Origin: Ephydatia muelleri
Taxonomy: Eukaryota > Porifera > Demospongiae > Spongillida > Spongillidae
Direction: 5' to 3'
NCBI GenBank assembly: GCA_013339895.1
Contig: JABACO010000007.1
Coordinates: 3,426,701-3,490,700 of the forward strand
Length of the DNA: 64,000 bases
The position numbers and the translations under genes are program-made. Within the stretch, counting starts at the first letter, position 1. Each line of letters starts with the position of its first letter. The notes beneath the pieces were generated by a model. It made no database searches. It saw only the letters and a list, made by a program, of their open reading frames with translations, and was not told the DNA's origin. This document shows, one piece after another, positions 31,961 to 42,856 of the stretch.

Positions 31961-32416
31961 ATGGCTTCTCGAGGAGCTGCTGGCACACAGCTTTCAGCAC
32001 CAAAAGGAACCAGGACTTCATCTTATTCCACTCCAAAGCTTCATGACGAAGTAACGCGGCAAGGCAGACAACTTACGAAGGCAAAAGACGCATTAATGCG
32101 TACGTTCGGATCCGGTTGGATGGAGTCTAGCGTAAAGGGAAAGGTGATTTCTGTCGCTAAAACTAAGTGGAGAGTGGAGTGGACCATCGGGAAGGCCACT
32201 ATTGTCTTGGATCACGGAAAGGCGTTTTGGAAGCCAAAGATAACTCCTACAAATAGAGACGTTGGTTCGGTAAGCGGTCCAGCGGTAGAAAATGATCGTC
32301 TTGAGGAAGAAGAAGACCAAGGAGATCATGAAATGGAAGCTGCTCGTGAGGACACGAAGAAGGTGAAGATGATGCCAACGATCCCTTATAGTGCAAGCTG
32401 GGAGGTGAATTCCTGA
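31961..32416 (+). CDS. piggyBac-like element ORF, N-terminal part
   Basis: A 151-residue ORF starting MASRGAAGTQLSAPK. The middle has a GKVISVAKTKWRVEWTIG segment with beta-strand character, then an acidic stretch (EEEEDQGDHE). Its position just inside the left inverted repeat suggests the first exon or N-terminal region of the element's protein. I do not recognise the fold. It ends shortly before a frame-shifted continuation at 32430. Confidence 0.45.
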   Translation: MASRGAAGTQLSAPKGTRTSSYSTPKLHDEVTRQGRQLTKAKDALMRTFGSGWMESSVKGKVISVAKTKWRVEWTIGKATIVLDHGKAFWKPKITPTNRDVGSVSGPAVENDRLEEEEDQGDHEMEAAREDTKKVKMMPTIPYSASWEVNS

Positions 32417-32429
32417 AGTGGGAGAAACT

Positions 32430-32968
32430 CGATAATGGAGTGATTGTTGACCAGCGTGCCAAGGATGGGTGGGGTAACAAATAGTTTAGAATCCACTGGC
32501 CGCATGAAACAGCACATCAGGAGCATAAGACAGAGGAGGAATGCTGGAATCTTTTGTTTCCTGTTCATTGGTTTCTTGCTGAAAATGGTCCACTGGGTTG
32601 GACTAATGCATCATTGCCTGACAACGTGGATGTTTTAACTGAATATCAATTTATCCAGTGCATTGGAGTCTTATATGGAAAGTGTCTTTTACCATCAGGT
32701 AGCATTCGTGAGTTGTGAAACAAGACAACAGATGGATTTGTACAGGCAATGAACATCGGAGGAAGGTTTGGGTTGGTGTGAGATCGTTTTGAGCAATGGA
32801 ACCTGTGTTAGGTGTAGAGTGTGCACAGATGGGGCTCATCCTAATGCATACCACTGCTGCCTCAAGTGCAGCAATGAAGAAGGGAAGCCATTTGGGATGT
32901 GTGGATCGAAAACTGGGCGATCATGCATAGAGATACATCAACGAGATGCTTTGAAGAATGCTGTGTAG
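32430..32968 (+). pseudogene. piggyBac-like protein, frameshifted rest with Cys-rich end
   Basis: Around 32520-32620 one frame reads TEEECWNLLFPVHWFLAENG, similar to the start of the piggyBac transposase domain. At 32768-32968 an ORF has CVRCRVCTDGAHPNAYHCCL then CSNEEGKPFGMCGS, a Cys-rich end like the C-terminal zinc-binding domain of piggyBac proteins. The catalytic core that should lie between is missing, and the frame is broken. It would not give an active enzyme. Confidence 0.5.
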
Positions 32969-33201
32969 TTAAAGTTTTTCTTTACTTTCCTGAGACACCA
33001 CATGTAAAACTCCATGATTTTGCATTTAATAATGCTTTTCTGATATGTACTATCCAATGAACATGTTTGGTACCTTTAAACGTTGAAGTTAGAGGTGTAA
33101 AAACCAAAAATAACCCTCTAATTTGGACAGGTGGTTTGACAGGTTAACTAGTCAAAACATGACAGGTTAACCTGTCAAAATACTCGTCACTTATAGATTA
33201 A

Positions 33202-33485
33202 ACATTGTTTTCTCCCTAAACAAAAACACTTTATCTCTTTGTGGTGCTTTCAGTATATGACTTACTTTTGTTATACATGTGTGTGAATGTAGGTATTTAT
33301 AATCTCTTTGTAGTACATATCTGAAATTACTTTCGTGTGCATGCATCACCACCATGTGTTATGTGTATATAGGACTCCTATCTTTTGCATGTGAAATGGT
33401 GTGAAGCTCAATAAACTTCCCTCATTCCACTCCATGCATGTTGGTTTAATGTGCGTACATGTATGCATATGATCATAACTGCATG
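33202..33485. other. No gene recognised
   Basis: AT-rich sequence between the piggyBac-like element and the duplicated block. Nothing recognisable is present. Confidence 0.5.
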
Positions 33486-33961
33486 CAGTGGTATATGAAG
33501 CTAGTCATGTACAACACCCTATGAAATGTGTGTCTGTGTGCAAGTGCATGTGTGTGTGTGTGTACTCAGGAGTGCTGCCATCTGCTCTGACACAAGACAA
33601 TATGTGTGAGTCACTCCCCATTGCCCACTTATCATTATTCATAGCCACACCACACAGTGAATCTACACAAGCTCAACCAGCCAAAGGGAAGACAGGACAG
33701 GGAAGAGGAGACAGAAGGGGAGAGGGGAGAGAGGGATGGGGAGGGGATAGGCAAAGAAAAAGGAAAGTGATAGAGGGTAGGGAAAGGGGAGGAAGCTGGA
33801 AGGGAGAGAGGTGATGTGAGGAGAGGAGGGAAAAGTGTAAAATGGAATAAATGAGGACACATGTTGATAAACAATATGACCAGTGCAACTCTGTGTGGGC
33901 AGGTTATGTATTCATGCATGAATTGTCCAGGCATGTGTGTTCATGTATGTGTACAGCTGTA

Positions 33962-34114
33962 CAGGGTGATCCAAAAGTCACGCAAATCTTTCAGCTGTTA
34001 TAGCTTCAGAACTTAACATTCATATATATGGTTTTTAAAAACTAAAAAGACATTCCAATGATTAACTTTATAGTTGTATGTTTATTCAGGTTGCATAACT
34101 TTTGGATCACCCTG
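33962..34114 (+). mobile_element. Mariner/Tc1-type MITE (153 bp)
   Basis: Terminal inverted repeats CAGGGTGATCCAAAAGT and ACTTTTGGATCACCCTG are perfect over 17 bp and flanked by TA on both sides (33960-33961, 34115-34116). The ends match the well-known CAGGGTG-CCAAAAGT class of mariner-like elements. There is no coding capacity. Confidence 0.9.
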
Positions 34115-34219
34115 TACTTGTACATGTTGTGAGCATATGTGTGTCCGTACATGTAGGTCCCCTTACCCACTTATCATTATTCATGGTCAACACCTCAGTT
34201 AGTTTACACAAGATCATCT

Positions 34220-34534
34220 CTAAGGAAAGCGTTCATATACTAGTGGTCCGTAGCTCTGAAGCAGTCGATGAAGCTGGAGTGCCGAAGTTTCATCATCGAG
34301 GCGCATTTGATTTTCCACGATGTCTTTGACTTCACTAGTTATCTTCGATGGCCCACTCGATCCAGGCTTCCTTTCTATTGTCTGCGATAACGCATAACGC
34401 TTGAGAAAAGCATGTACGCATTTGCGGGTACACGTCAGATTCTCGATCTGAAGCAGTTTACAAATAGTCGGTGCCTTGTGCCCCATCTGCGAAAGCTGAA
34501 TTATTCGCTGTTTCTTGTACGTTGAGTACACCAT
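34220..34534 (-). pseudogene. Tc1-like transposase N-terminal fragment
   Basis: A 104-residue minus-strand ORF starting MVYSTYKKQRIIQLSQMGHK with two helix-turn-helix-like stretches (APTICKLLQIEN and ERKPGSSGPSKITSEVKDIV, the second matching the GRPRKLS-like linker of Tc1 transposases). There is no DDE domain. It lies in a roughly 590-bp block (34212-34800) that splits one copy of the duplicated segment, so it came in by insertion. No clear inverted repeats were seen. Confidence 0.55.
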
Positions 34535-36684
34535 GTCTTTGATCGATCAAGCACGCGCTTATTAGTTTGAAGCAAGGATATTTAATTGTACTAATAACCG
34601 TGTTACGATTTCGTATTAACGAGCGCGCAAACGACGGTCGTAGAAACGATCATACCGTTGCGTTAAAACGATCATTGATGTACATGTACTGTACCGTTAC
34701 ACTAAGTTTGAACTCCGTGTATTTGACCGTAGCACGAAGTCATGTAATCGTGTATATTGCGTGATAACAATACGGAACGTAACCTTTTTCGTGTCCCCTA
34801 CTGTAGATCCAAAAGGGGAAGACAGGAGACAGAAGGGGGGAGAGAAGGGGAGAGGAGAGGGATGAGGGTAGAGGGAAGAGGGGGAGGTGAATAGGAGCTA
34901 GAGGAAAGAGAATGGAGGGGAGAGAGAAGGGAGGGAAGAGAGAAGGGAGGGAAGAGAGAAGGGAGGGAAGAGAGAAGGGAGGGGATCTCGAGAGGTGATA
35001 TGAGGAGAGGAGGGAAGAGTGTATATGGAAGAAATGAGGACCTGCTGGTGCAACTCTGTGTTACATGTATGTATTCATGAATTGTCCATGCATGTGTGTT
35101 CATGCACATTGTACATGTGAGCACGAATGCGCACTCGCTTATGCATACGTGTTGTGCATGTGTGTGTGAATGTGTGGAGAAAAGCGAGTGCGTTTGCATG
35201 CATGTCCATGCATGTTGGTGTGCCTGTGTGTGTGTATGTGTGTGTATGTGTGTGTGTTCGTGTGTGTGTGTGTGTGTGTACATGTCTATCATATGACAAT
35301 GTAAGTTAATCATACAAAGTATCCTACAACTTCTGGCAAAATACCGATTGCACATCCATGAACCCTTGCCAACTTATACTGCAAAGTGCCTCTCTTAAAA
35401 TTAAAATTCAATACATATGTACATACATAAGGTTGAGTTAAAAAATTCTTTTAATTTCATTCACATATACACGTGTTCAATAGTAACTACCCTGACCTGA
35501 AGAAGTATATTCTTTCCATTCATCCACATGTACACGACTGCAACCTGCACATTGACTTGAAGTTAAAACTGGAGAGTGGCTACTGTTGTCTCTCTGCTCA
35601 CTACAGCATAACTTTCCTGGACCTTCGTTTCCTCCTGCCAGGAACACAGCCATAGTCTTTGTCTTGCAATTCACTGTTGTGTGTATGATCTGCAGACTCA
35701 TGATCCTCAGCACCAGTTGAAGGGTCCAGGTTGGTCTATTCCCTGCAAGGTAGCAATGAAGCATAGGATATGAATAGGTACAGTTGGCTTTAGACAAACA
35801 TCTATATTGTTATATTATTTAGGTCACAACTTCCATCTGGGAGGACCATCACTGACCCAAGTAAGCAATCCTGGTACAGTTGTGGCACATATACATGTAC
35901 CATGTTCTTGCAACACTGCTACTAAGTCTGAAGTAGTGCCTCTTGAACAGGCCAAAAAATAGTGCTCAAGTACATCACAGGTATTTATAAATGATGATGT
36001 ATAATAGTTAGGACACCAAACAAACATGGCAGCGAACTTCCCATGATGACACTGTAACCCCTAGAGCTATAGCTCAATCCTGTTGTGCTCTCAAGTGATC
36101 TCCGTGTGTGTGAGTAGTTTATGTATGCGTGTGTGTGTGTGTGTGAGTAGCTGTGTGTGTTTATGTGTTTAGCTTTGTGTGTTTATGTGTGTGTGTGTGT
36201 GTGCGTGTGCGTGTGTGCGTGTAATATCTCTAGCGTGTGAAAATCTGGGGGGCAGGGTGTTTCACATTCATGGTAAAAGATGTCAGCGAATACAATTTTT
36301 AAAATGACAGTTACATAGAAAGCAATTGAATGGAGAACGCTTGATCACAAAGTCTCACTCATTCAGCGTGAGATTCACGCAGTTGCCAATCATGTCGCAT
36401 ATTTAAACACATGCATTTAACCTTGGCAATTAGAGGGTTTACAAGTGAGGCTATAACATAACAAACTCACTCACGGTCATATACTCGAGAGTCTCACAAA
36501 CTCCAGTGACAATGTCTCGTGAACTAGCTAGCTAGCTAGTTAGTAATTCTAGTCTAGTTAAGTTCATATTATTTTTAATTTACAGCTTGCTTTAATTATG
36601 CGCGGTACAAATTATAAAATTGTCTTGAATGTAGCGTTACAATGTGTAATGCTAACTTGATGAAAAATACATATAATAATGAGA

Positions 36685-36740
<56 letters not shown>

Positions 36741-38197
36741 TTGCCCACTCATCATTATTCATGGACCACAGTGAGTTTACACAAGATCAACGTGATGAAG
36801 CCTCCAGAGGAATGTAGGTTACAGAGCCAAAAAATGACAGGGAAGAGGGAGATAGAACGGGAGAGAGAGGTGTGGTGCGAGAAAACAAAGGCGGGAGGGG
36901 AAGACAGGGGGAAGAGGAAGGATAGAGGGTAGAGAAAAGGGAGGAAAGGAAAAATACCAGAAAAAAAGCGATGGAAGAGAGGTGATGTGAGGACCAAGGA
37001 TGAGATGGAGAGAATGAGGACATGCCTTGATAAACAGTATACGTACATTAAGGCTGCATGGTTGCAACTGTAAAGTGTATGCATATGCATATGTGTGTGT
37101 ATTATGTGTATGTGGGCAGGTTGCATGTACATGTATGAATGTGTGGGTGGGCCGTACGCCACCCATATGTTGCTTGCATAAATGTATGTAGTGTGAATAT
37201 CTATCTATGCTTGTGGTTGTGCTGTGTATGTAATACTTGTGTGTGCATGTGTATGTGAATGTGCTATGTATCTGTGCTTGTGTGGCTTATATGTCTGTGT
37301 ATGGGTGTGCACATGACAAAGTAAGCAAATCATACAGAACAAAGTATACTATTGCAAACAACTGCATGATCCAATGGCAACACATCGATTGCACATGTAT
37401 TGGTTATTTATGAATTGTTCCCAAATGAAGAACAACATTACAAAGTACCTCCCTTGGAAACTTAAAATGCCATATACACCTATATGTATTGAGTTCTTGT
37501 TTTATTTCATGCACATATGTGATTGTAATAGTAAATTCCCTACCTAAAGAAGTGTTTCCTTTTCTGTTAGTCCACATGTACATGTACATGACTGCACCAC
37601 ACTCTATAGAAGTTGAAGCTGGAGAGTGGAATCTTTGCTACTGCAGTATAATAGTTGTTTCTCTGCTGCTAAAGTAGGAATTGTGTGTTCATAGGTATTA
37701 TGAAGTACAGCTTGATCCTGTTGTGCTCTCAAGTGATCTCTGTGTGTGTGTGCGTGCGTGTGTGTGTGCGTGTGTGTGTGTGCGTGCGTGTGCGTATGTG
37801 TGTGTGTGCTGCATGAGAGTGAAAGAGGGGGGGGGGAAGTTCAAATTTATAGCAATGACCTCGTCCAAGCTGTCAGCGAACACAATAAAAAGGAAAAGTA
37901 TAGAATAGGAAATGCTCATGCAAACTCGCAAATCTCAAGCTAAATCCCCCCCCCCCCCCCCACCCTCCACATCTCTTCTAATCTTAACCCTATAGCGCAC
38001 GTACATTCATACATGTATGAAACTCACCGACGTATCAGAAATCAGTATTGTTTGACACTATCCCATTGCCTTATCAATGCGCTGGATGCCTCCAGTGAGG
38101 ATCCGCCGGTAGAGTTTCAAGTACCGGTAGCAAACATGATGACCACGGCCGGTCTGCAGACGTCTCGTGAGCAAATGATCGTTAATATTCTAACTCT

Positions 38198-39075
38198 TTG
38201 CGGTCGATTGTCAGGTACAATAGTTTGGTCTCACCTCCGGATGGCATCTCTGTGGAGTCTTCACCGATCCCACAGAGAATCTTGTCTCAGAGGCTGGATG
38301 ACCACTCTTTTGGGCTTGTTATTGCAGCTGCAACTGACGCAGACAAAGCACGTCTTCTCTCTACATCTGCACCCCATGCAGCCTCTTGGCTCTCAGTTGT
38401 GCCTTCTGTAGGTCTTGGGCTACATTTAGATTCCAATGAGCTTCAGATAGCAGTGAAGTGGTGGTTGGGCTTGGACACTTCCAGAGGCTCTTCATGTGCT
38501 CTTTGCCCTGATGAGACACTGGACCCTCTGGGCCATCATGCAGCTACCTGCCGGCGTGGTGGTGATGTCGTTATACGCCACAATAGGTTGCGTGATGTCT
38601 TCCTGAGCTTTTGCCACCAAGCTCACATTGCAGCAAGGTTAGAAGCTGGAAGTGGCCTCACTCCAGGACTGGATTGCACTCGCCAAGCTGATGTGCTAGT
38701 GAGGGACTGGGCACAAGGCAAGCCGGCTGCCTTTGACATCACAGTCACATCTCCTCTTACTCCTGCTATTTTGGCTGAGGCAAGTAGGAGGGTGGGTGCT
38801 GCTGCTGAAGCTGCAGAAAACACAGCCAATGACCCTAAATGTGCTGAACTAGGCTGGAGGTGTGTGCCTCTAGCAGTAGAAACTTACTGCAATTGGGGTG
38901 AGGAAGCAAGAAGAACCTTCACTCTATACTGGCCACACGCTTGGCCTTTGGCTCTTCCTCATTTCGTAAAGCCAGGGTGATCAGTGACATGTTTGGAAGG
39001 CTAAATATCACCCTGGTTAGAGCCATAGCAAGGGCCATACTGGCTAGGAATGTGATCCCTACTGACTTTAATTAA
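38198..39075 (+). pseudogene. Non-LTR retrotransposon 3' fragment (zinc finger and endonuclease-like region)
   Basis: The 260-residue ORF has CALCPDETLDPLGHHAATC, a CCHC-type finger seen after the RT domain in non-LTR retrotransposon proteins, followed by RHNRLRDVFLSFCHQA and QADVLVRDWAQGKPAAFDIT. The latter has Asp placements like a restriction-enzyme-like (PD-(D/E)XK) nuclease. A frameshift near 38950 moves the last part to another frame (MFGRLNITLVRAIARAILAR), ending at 39075. The RT domain is absent, as expected of 5' truncation. The sequence to 39543 may be its 3' UTR. Confidence 0.6.
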
Positions 39076-39299
39076 ATCATAACTTGTAGTATATAGGTTT
39101 AATGTGTATGTTTTTAAATAACCTGTCTTTTAATAAAATTATTCTTTTATGAATAACTTATCGAGCGGTAGAAATTAATTTTTTGTCTTGATTTTAGTTT
39201 CACGATGCATTAAGTAAACTGAATGAAACATGCATACAATACTTAGAATTATTTTTAGAACACAGTGAGCTTGTGTAAAATTCGATTTGAAAAAAATTG

Positions 39300-39543
39300 C
39301 AAGATGTATGGGACATTTCTGGATATGTTTTGAAATTGATGGGGGCAAATTTTTACAGAACAGAAGATGTACAAACAATGTGTTGTTTGTCCCTGTATCA
39401 TACTTAGGTTTATAAACTTTACTACAAGTCTTTGGTACTAAACTGTGCGCGATTGATAGAAATTACCCATAGACTCCATGTTCAATAATTTTATTACGCG
39501 TATTACGGAATTCAAATAATTCATGTCCGCAATTGCTGGCCAT
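39300..39543 (-). repeat. Inverted repeat partner of 17807-18050
   Basis: On the minus strand this repeats the sequence at 17807. It ends at CATGGCC, beyond which receptor unit D begins. Position after a non-LTR fragment suggests it is the 3' UTR of that retrotransposon. Confidence 0.7.
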
Positions 39544-39749
39544 GCTCTAGTGACATGCATCAATCTGTTTTTGCTGTGCATGTATACTCAGATGCTGTTA
39601 CGCATCATTTGGCGGAGAACAGATAAGCCCGGATGAACCATTGATTCGAAATTAACCAGAACCAATAATATCGTTTGACCTTTGGGTCTGGGTACGAGAT
39701 TATATTAACCAATCACAACACAATCCCCACCCCTTCCTCCCACTGCGTC

Positions 39750-39803
39750 TTCTCTACACTTGTAGCTTCGTTCGTCTTTCCTTCAATGATCTTGTAGTCT
39801 AAA
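39750..39803 (+). promoter_or_regulatory. Conserved leader upstream of receptor gene 4
   Basis: This is the same leader as before receptors 1 and 2 (TCTCTACACTTGTAGCTTCG through CAATGATCTTGTAGTCTAAA). Conservation across copies that differ elsewhere suggests promoter or 5' UTR function. Confidence 0.4.
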
Positions 39804-39805
39804 GG

Positions 39806-40717
39806 ATGGCTAATTCCAGTGGAGTAAACACATCTATTTTAAATCATGCAGTGCTCGCAGTGGCCAATGGTGTCTCTGTACTCGTGTGCCTACTGGCAGC
39901 CATTTTGCTGTGTTGTCTAAAGCTATACAAAAAGATCGTCTACCGACTGGCTCTCTATCAGGTACTGTCTGCACTGGCGATGGCATCGGTAGTCGTTATG
40001 CAGGTGGTGTTCATCAACTATGACATTGACAAGTCGCCTATCATCTATGGTCGCATATGTACTGCTATAGGATTTCTGGCGGTTTACGCTGAATGGACGA
40101 AGCTACTCTTCACGATGTGGGTGACGTTTCATCTCGTCTGTTTTGCGGTACTTCACAAGAACCTGAAGAAGCTTGAAGTGTTGTACGTTGTGACCTCGCT
40201 ACTCATACCAGCGTTGATAGCTATTGTACCTCTGGTAACCCATGCTTATGGGCTGAGCCCTGGTGGCAATGCATGCTACATTTATGCCAACACAAGTGTT
40301 GCATTCATTGAGAGGCTCGCCCTTTGGGATGGTCCCACAATGCTTATGCTGATAGCTGCATCCACAGCCATGGTTGTCATGGTGACAAAACTGACCAGTC
40401 AAGTGCGTCGAAGATCTAAGTACGAATCAATCACCGATGGCGACCAATTTATGAAAGCTCTCAAACAGCTCCTTCCTTTGGCTGCTTTCCCAATGTTGTT
40501 CTTCATCTTTGAAATACCGGTGTTCATTCTACATGTCTATACATTCCAATATTCAACACCCAAACAAGGAATAGTAATCTCAGCTGAGATATGTTTATCT
40601 CTCTGGAGTATGGCTTCGGGTGCAACAGTTATAATCCACATCTCTGTGTCTCAGATATGTGGCAGGAAACGCAAACCTAAAAAGCTACATATAATTGATA
40701 TCAGGCATGTAGAGTAA
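39806..40717 (+). CDS. Seven-transmembrane receptor 4 (intact, single exon)
   Basis: A 303-residue receptor that aligns end to end with receptor 1. Seven hydrophobic segments, N-terminal sequons (MANSSGVNTS), the Cys pair (GRICTAIGF and GNACYIYA), the basic third loop (RRRSKYESITDGDQF) and the Lys/Arg-rich tail are all present. Differences cluster in extracellular loop 1 (QVVFINYDIDKSPII) and loop 3 before helix 7 (TFQYSTPKQGIVISAEIC), which would fit change in ligand-facing parts (inference). The start is fixed by the conserved leader. With receptor 1 it is one of two copies that look functional. Confidence 0.82.
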   Translation: MANSSGVNTSILNHAVLAVANGVSVLVCLLAAILLCCLKLYKKIVYRLALYQVLSALAMASVVVMQVVFINYDIDKSPIIYGRICTAIGFLAVYAEWTKLLFTMWVTFHLVCFAVLHKNLKKLEVLYVVTSLLIPALIAIVPLVTHAYGLSPGGNACYIYANTSVAFIERLALWDGPTMLMLIAASTAMVVMVTKLTSQVRRRSKYESITDGDQFMKALKQLLPLAAFPMLFFIFEIPVFILHVYTFQYSTPKQGIVISAEICLSLWSMASGATVIIHISVSQICGRKRKPKKLHIIDIRHVE

Positions 40718-41179
40718 ATGTTTAGGATACGAACTCGTAGTGTGCATGCATCAGTGTAGGGCGTGGCGTGTAACTGGAATCGGCCATGCACGAAGAAAAC
40801 AGTGTATTGATGTGTGGAGTTGCGCATGCATGTTGGCATCATATCATGCAGTCCGTTAACTGTACTTTGATGCACGTGTGTTGTACGTTCTTTTCGTTCT
40901 GTGTGTTCATGACTCAACCTAATGTCCATTTTTAGAATGCAATGAAACACCCTTGATGGAGCGCCTGAGCTGCCATACTTGTCCAGCTATAAATTCTGTG
41001 AGTCGACCAAGGACGACCAATTTATGTATACTACAAGCATGGCGGCGGTCCGATTGCACTACATGCATACTTCAAACACGGGTGATGGATTACTGTGATC
41101 TCTCAATTAAACAGCTTGGACATCAACATTGGAGCTTTAATTGTATCCCTGCGGCAGTAAACTAAACGTACGTAGTAAT

Positions 41180-41530
41180 ACAACTTTAGCCTTGATCTTT
41201 TTTTGCATGTTCCTCCAAATACTTGGTTCATATGCAGTGGAATTACACTTCAAATCTGATGAGTTAGATATCTTAGACGGCAAGTGGCTTACAGACAGCA
41301 TCATTTCTGCTTATCAAAGGATTAAAAAAAGAACAGTTCCTCTTATTGGGTGGAAGGGGGGTTGGGGTTGCAAGACTGCATTAAAAATTCAGCATATGGC
41401 TTTTATCCAGAAGTAACTGAATTTCTTCAAGTTATTATTATCAATTGTTGCCACTGGGTTGCTATTTCTACCAGCAACTGTCAATCAATTGCAATTAGCG
41501 AGCTTATACCGCTTGTTATGTTAATGAGGT
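41180..41530 (+). pseudogene. Ginger-B Ulp1 fragment
   Basis: This short piece matches 28030-28300 of Ginger-B copy 1: TWFICSGI, FKSDELDILDGKWLTDSIISAYQRIKK, then CIKNSAYGFYPEVTEF and NCCHWVAIST with the catalytic His box. It keeps His-Trp where copy 1 has His-Cys. It stops before the Cys box and is a truncated remnant. Confidence 0.7.
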
Positions 41531-41714
41531 AACAGTCCAATACATGTGTGTGCGATTTAAATCTTTTATCAGCATTGAAATTGATTCATTAAGGTCCAAT
41601 ACAAGAATGCAGAACATACAACATGTACATGGAATCAGTTTTAGTTTGAGTGAGGACGGAAGACATAATCCTTTATCCCTACACAAGTAAAGAATGAACG
41701 AAGTACTTCTATAA

Positions 41715-41990
41715 TGTTGCACACAGCCACACACATGTCACACACACAGGCACACATAACACAAGGCATACATCACACATAGGCACACATCACACACAGA
41801 GGCACACATCACACACAGAGGCACACATCACACAGGATACATAACACAGAGGCACCATCACACAGGTACACATCACACAGGCACACAACACACAGGCACA
41901 CATCACACACAGGCACACATCACACCAACAGGCACACATCACACACAGGCACAAATCACACAGGCACACATCATAAAGAGGCACACATTA
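41715..41990 (+). repeat. CACACATCACACAGG minisatellite
   Basis: About 18 irregular copies of a GGCACACATCACACA unit with small variations. The minus-strand ORF of Cys/Val repeats is not a gene. Confidence 0.9.
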
Positions 41991-41995
41991 GGGTG

Positions 41996-42700
41996 TGTAA
42001 CCTCCCTTGCATAATGAAAATCGATTTTTCCGAATACTTTTAAAACACTAATCGATTTTTCAGGTTTTTATGGATCTGAAAATCGATTTTTCCGAATAGT
42101 TTAAAAATCAAAATCGATTTTTCCAAATAGGTTTTCCCAAATGTCCTGCCAAATACCTAGGTTATTCAGGTTATGGTGCTTGTGGAGTGCACACTGAGAA
42201 GATAATTTATGTCTGCACAGAACTCCACCTGGTCTTGCACCCAAACTAGAGCTATGCATGTCAGTTTAAAACACAGAGACACAAAGGTCTACAGTAGCAT
42301 GTGTTTGCCAAATAGAATTTAATAAAATGTATGTCTTTACCATGCACTTGTACATATCAATAGTAATGTAAACCTAACCATCCAACCCTAACCACTGAGA
42401 CCAGACAGCACAATTATAAACTCACCCCACATCACGTACAATCACGTACTCCACTTACAATCATCCCACAACACTCCATTACCGCTCTCGCTAAATGCAT
42501 ATGAAATTTCCCATTAGTTACGATTGCGCAATGCCCTCTAATCTTCCTCCACATACTCAAACAGAGCACGCATACTTACTTGAAGTGGGTGAGAAGTCTG
42601 TCATTCTATTTCACTCGCTAGCGCAATACTCAGATATGTTCACTTCGTACCACTGTACAATAAAACTATGCAATACTAGTACTGGTACATAAATTTATTG
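41996..42700 (+). repeat. AATCGATT-rich inverted repeat, left arm
   Basis: This 700-bp segment is the reverse complement of 52204-52882 with moderate divergence and small gaps. Its outer end carries four AATCGATTTTTCC motifs (42025-42125). It ends exactly where the gypsy-2 left LTR begins. The short ORF at 42495-42692 and its partner at 52292 are not convincing genes. Confidence 0.8.
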
Positions 42701-42856
42701 TGTAACAGGCCAGGTTGTACCCAAAATATAATAATGAGAGAAATGTACAACACTGCAGATATATACAGTACAATACATTAGGTGCAGAGTTCACGGGAAC
42801 ACAAGTGGCCAAGCTGTCTGGGTAGAGGTTTCTGCGCATGCATATAAGGTGTTACA
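42701..42856 (-). repeat. gypsy-2 LTR, left (3' LTR)
   Basis: 156 bp starting TGTAACAGGCC and ending AGGTGTTACA, short inverted termini TGTAACA/TGTTACA. It is nearly identical to the right LTR apart from a 10-bp length difference and a few substitutions, so the insertion is fairly young. Confidence 0.9.

Larger units (their letters stand above)
31859..33197 (+). mobile_element. piggyBac-like element with TTAA target sites
   Basis: Inverted ends TCTATAATCGACGAG (31859) and CTCGTCACTTATAGA (to 33197) differ at two positions and are flanked directly by TTAA on both sides (31855-31858, 33198-33201), the hallmark of piggyBac insertion. Subterminal 16-bp palindromes GACAGGTTAACCTGTC occur at 31895-31910 and 33161-33176, with imperfect versions at 31875-31890 and 33138-33153. 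The interior encodes fragments compatible with a piggyBac-type protein but lacks the DDD catalytic core, so it is non-autonomous. Confidence 0.8.
33486..37760 (+). repeat. Tandem segmental duplication block
   Basis: Three diverged copies of one segment follow each other. Anchors are CTTATCATTATTCAT with a following TACACAAGATCA (33628, 34167, 36748), a purine-rich tract (33690-33830, 34805-35040, 36830-36990), the GAGAGTGG segment (35573 and 37621) and CCTGTTGTGCTCTCAAGTGATCTC (36077 and 37718). GT microsatellites sit at 35215-35280, 36120-36210, 36689-36738 and 37735-37810. No coding region is convincing; ORFs here are repeat translations. Confidence 0.65.

Noticed and set aside
33635-33934. 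Overlapping Ser/Pro/Leu-rich ORFs on the minus strand
   Set aside because: Polypyrimidine repeat translated in several frames.
41790-41984. Cys/Val-rich minus-strand ORF
   Set aside because: Minisatellite artefact.
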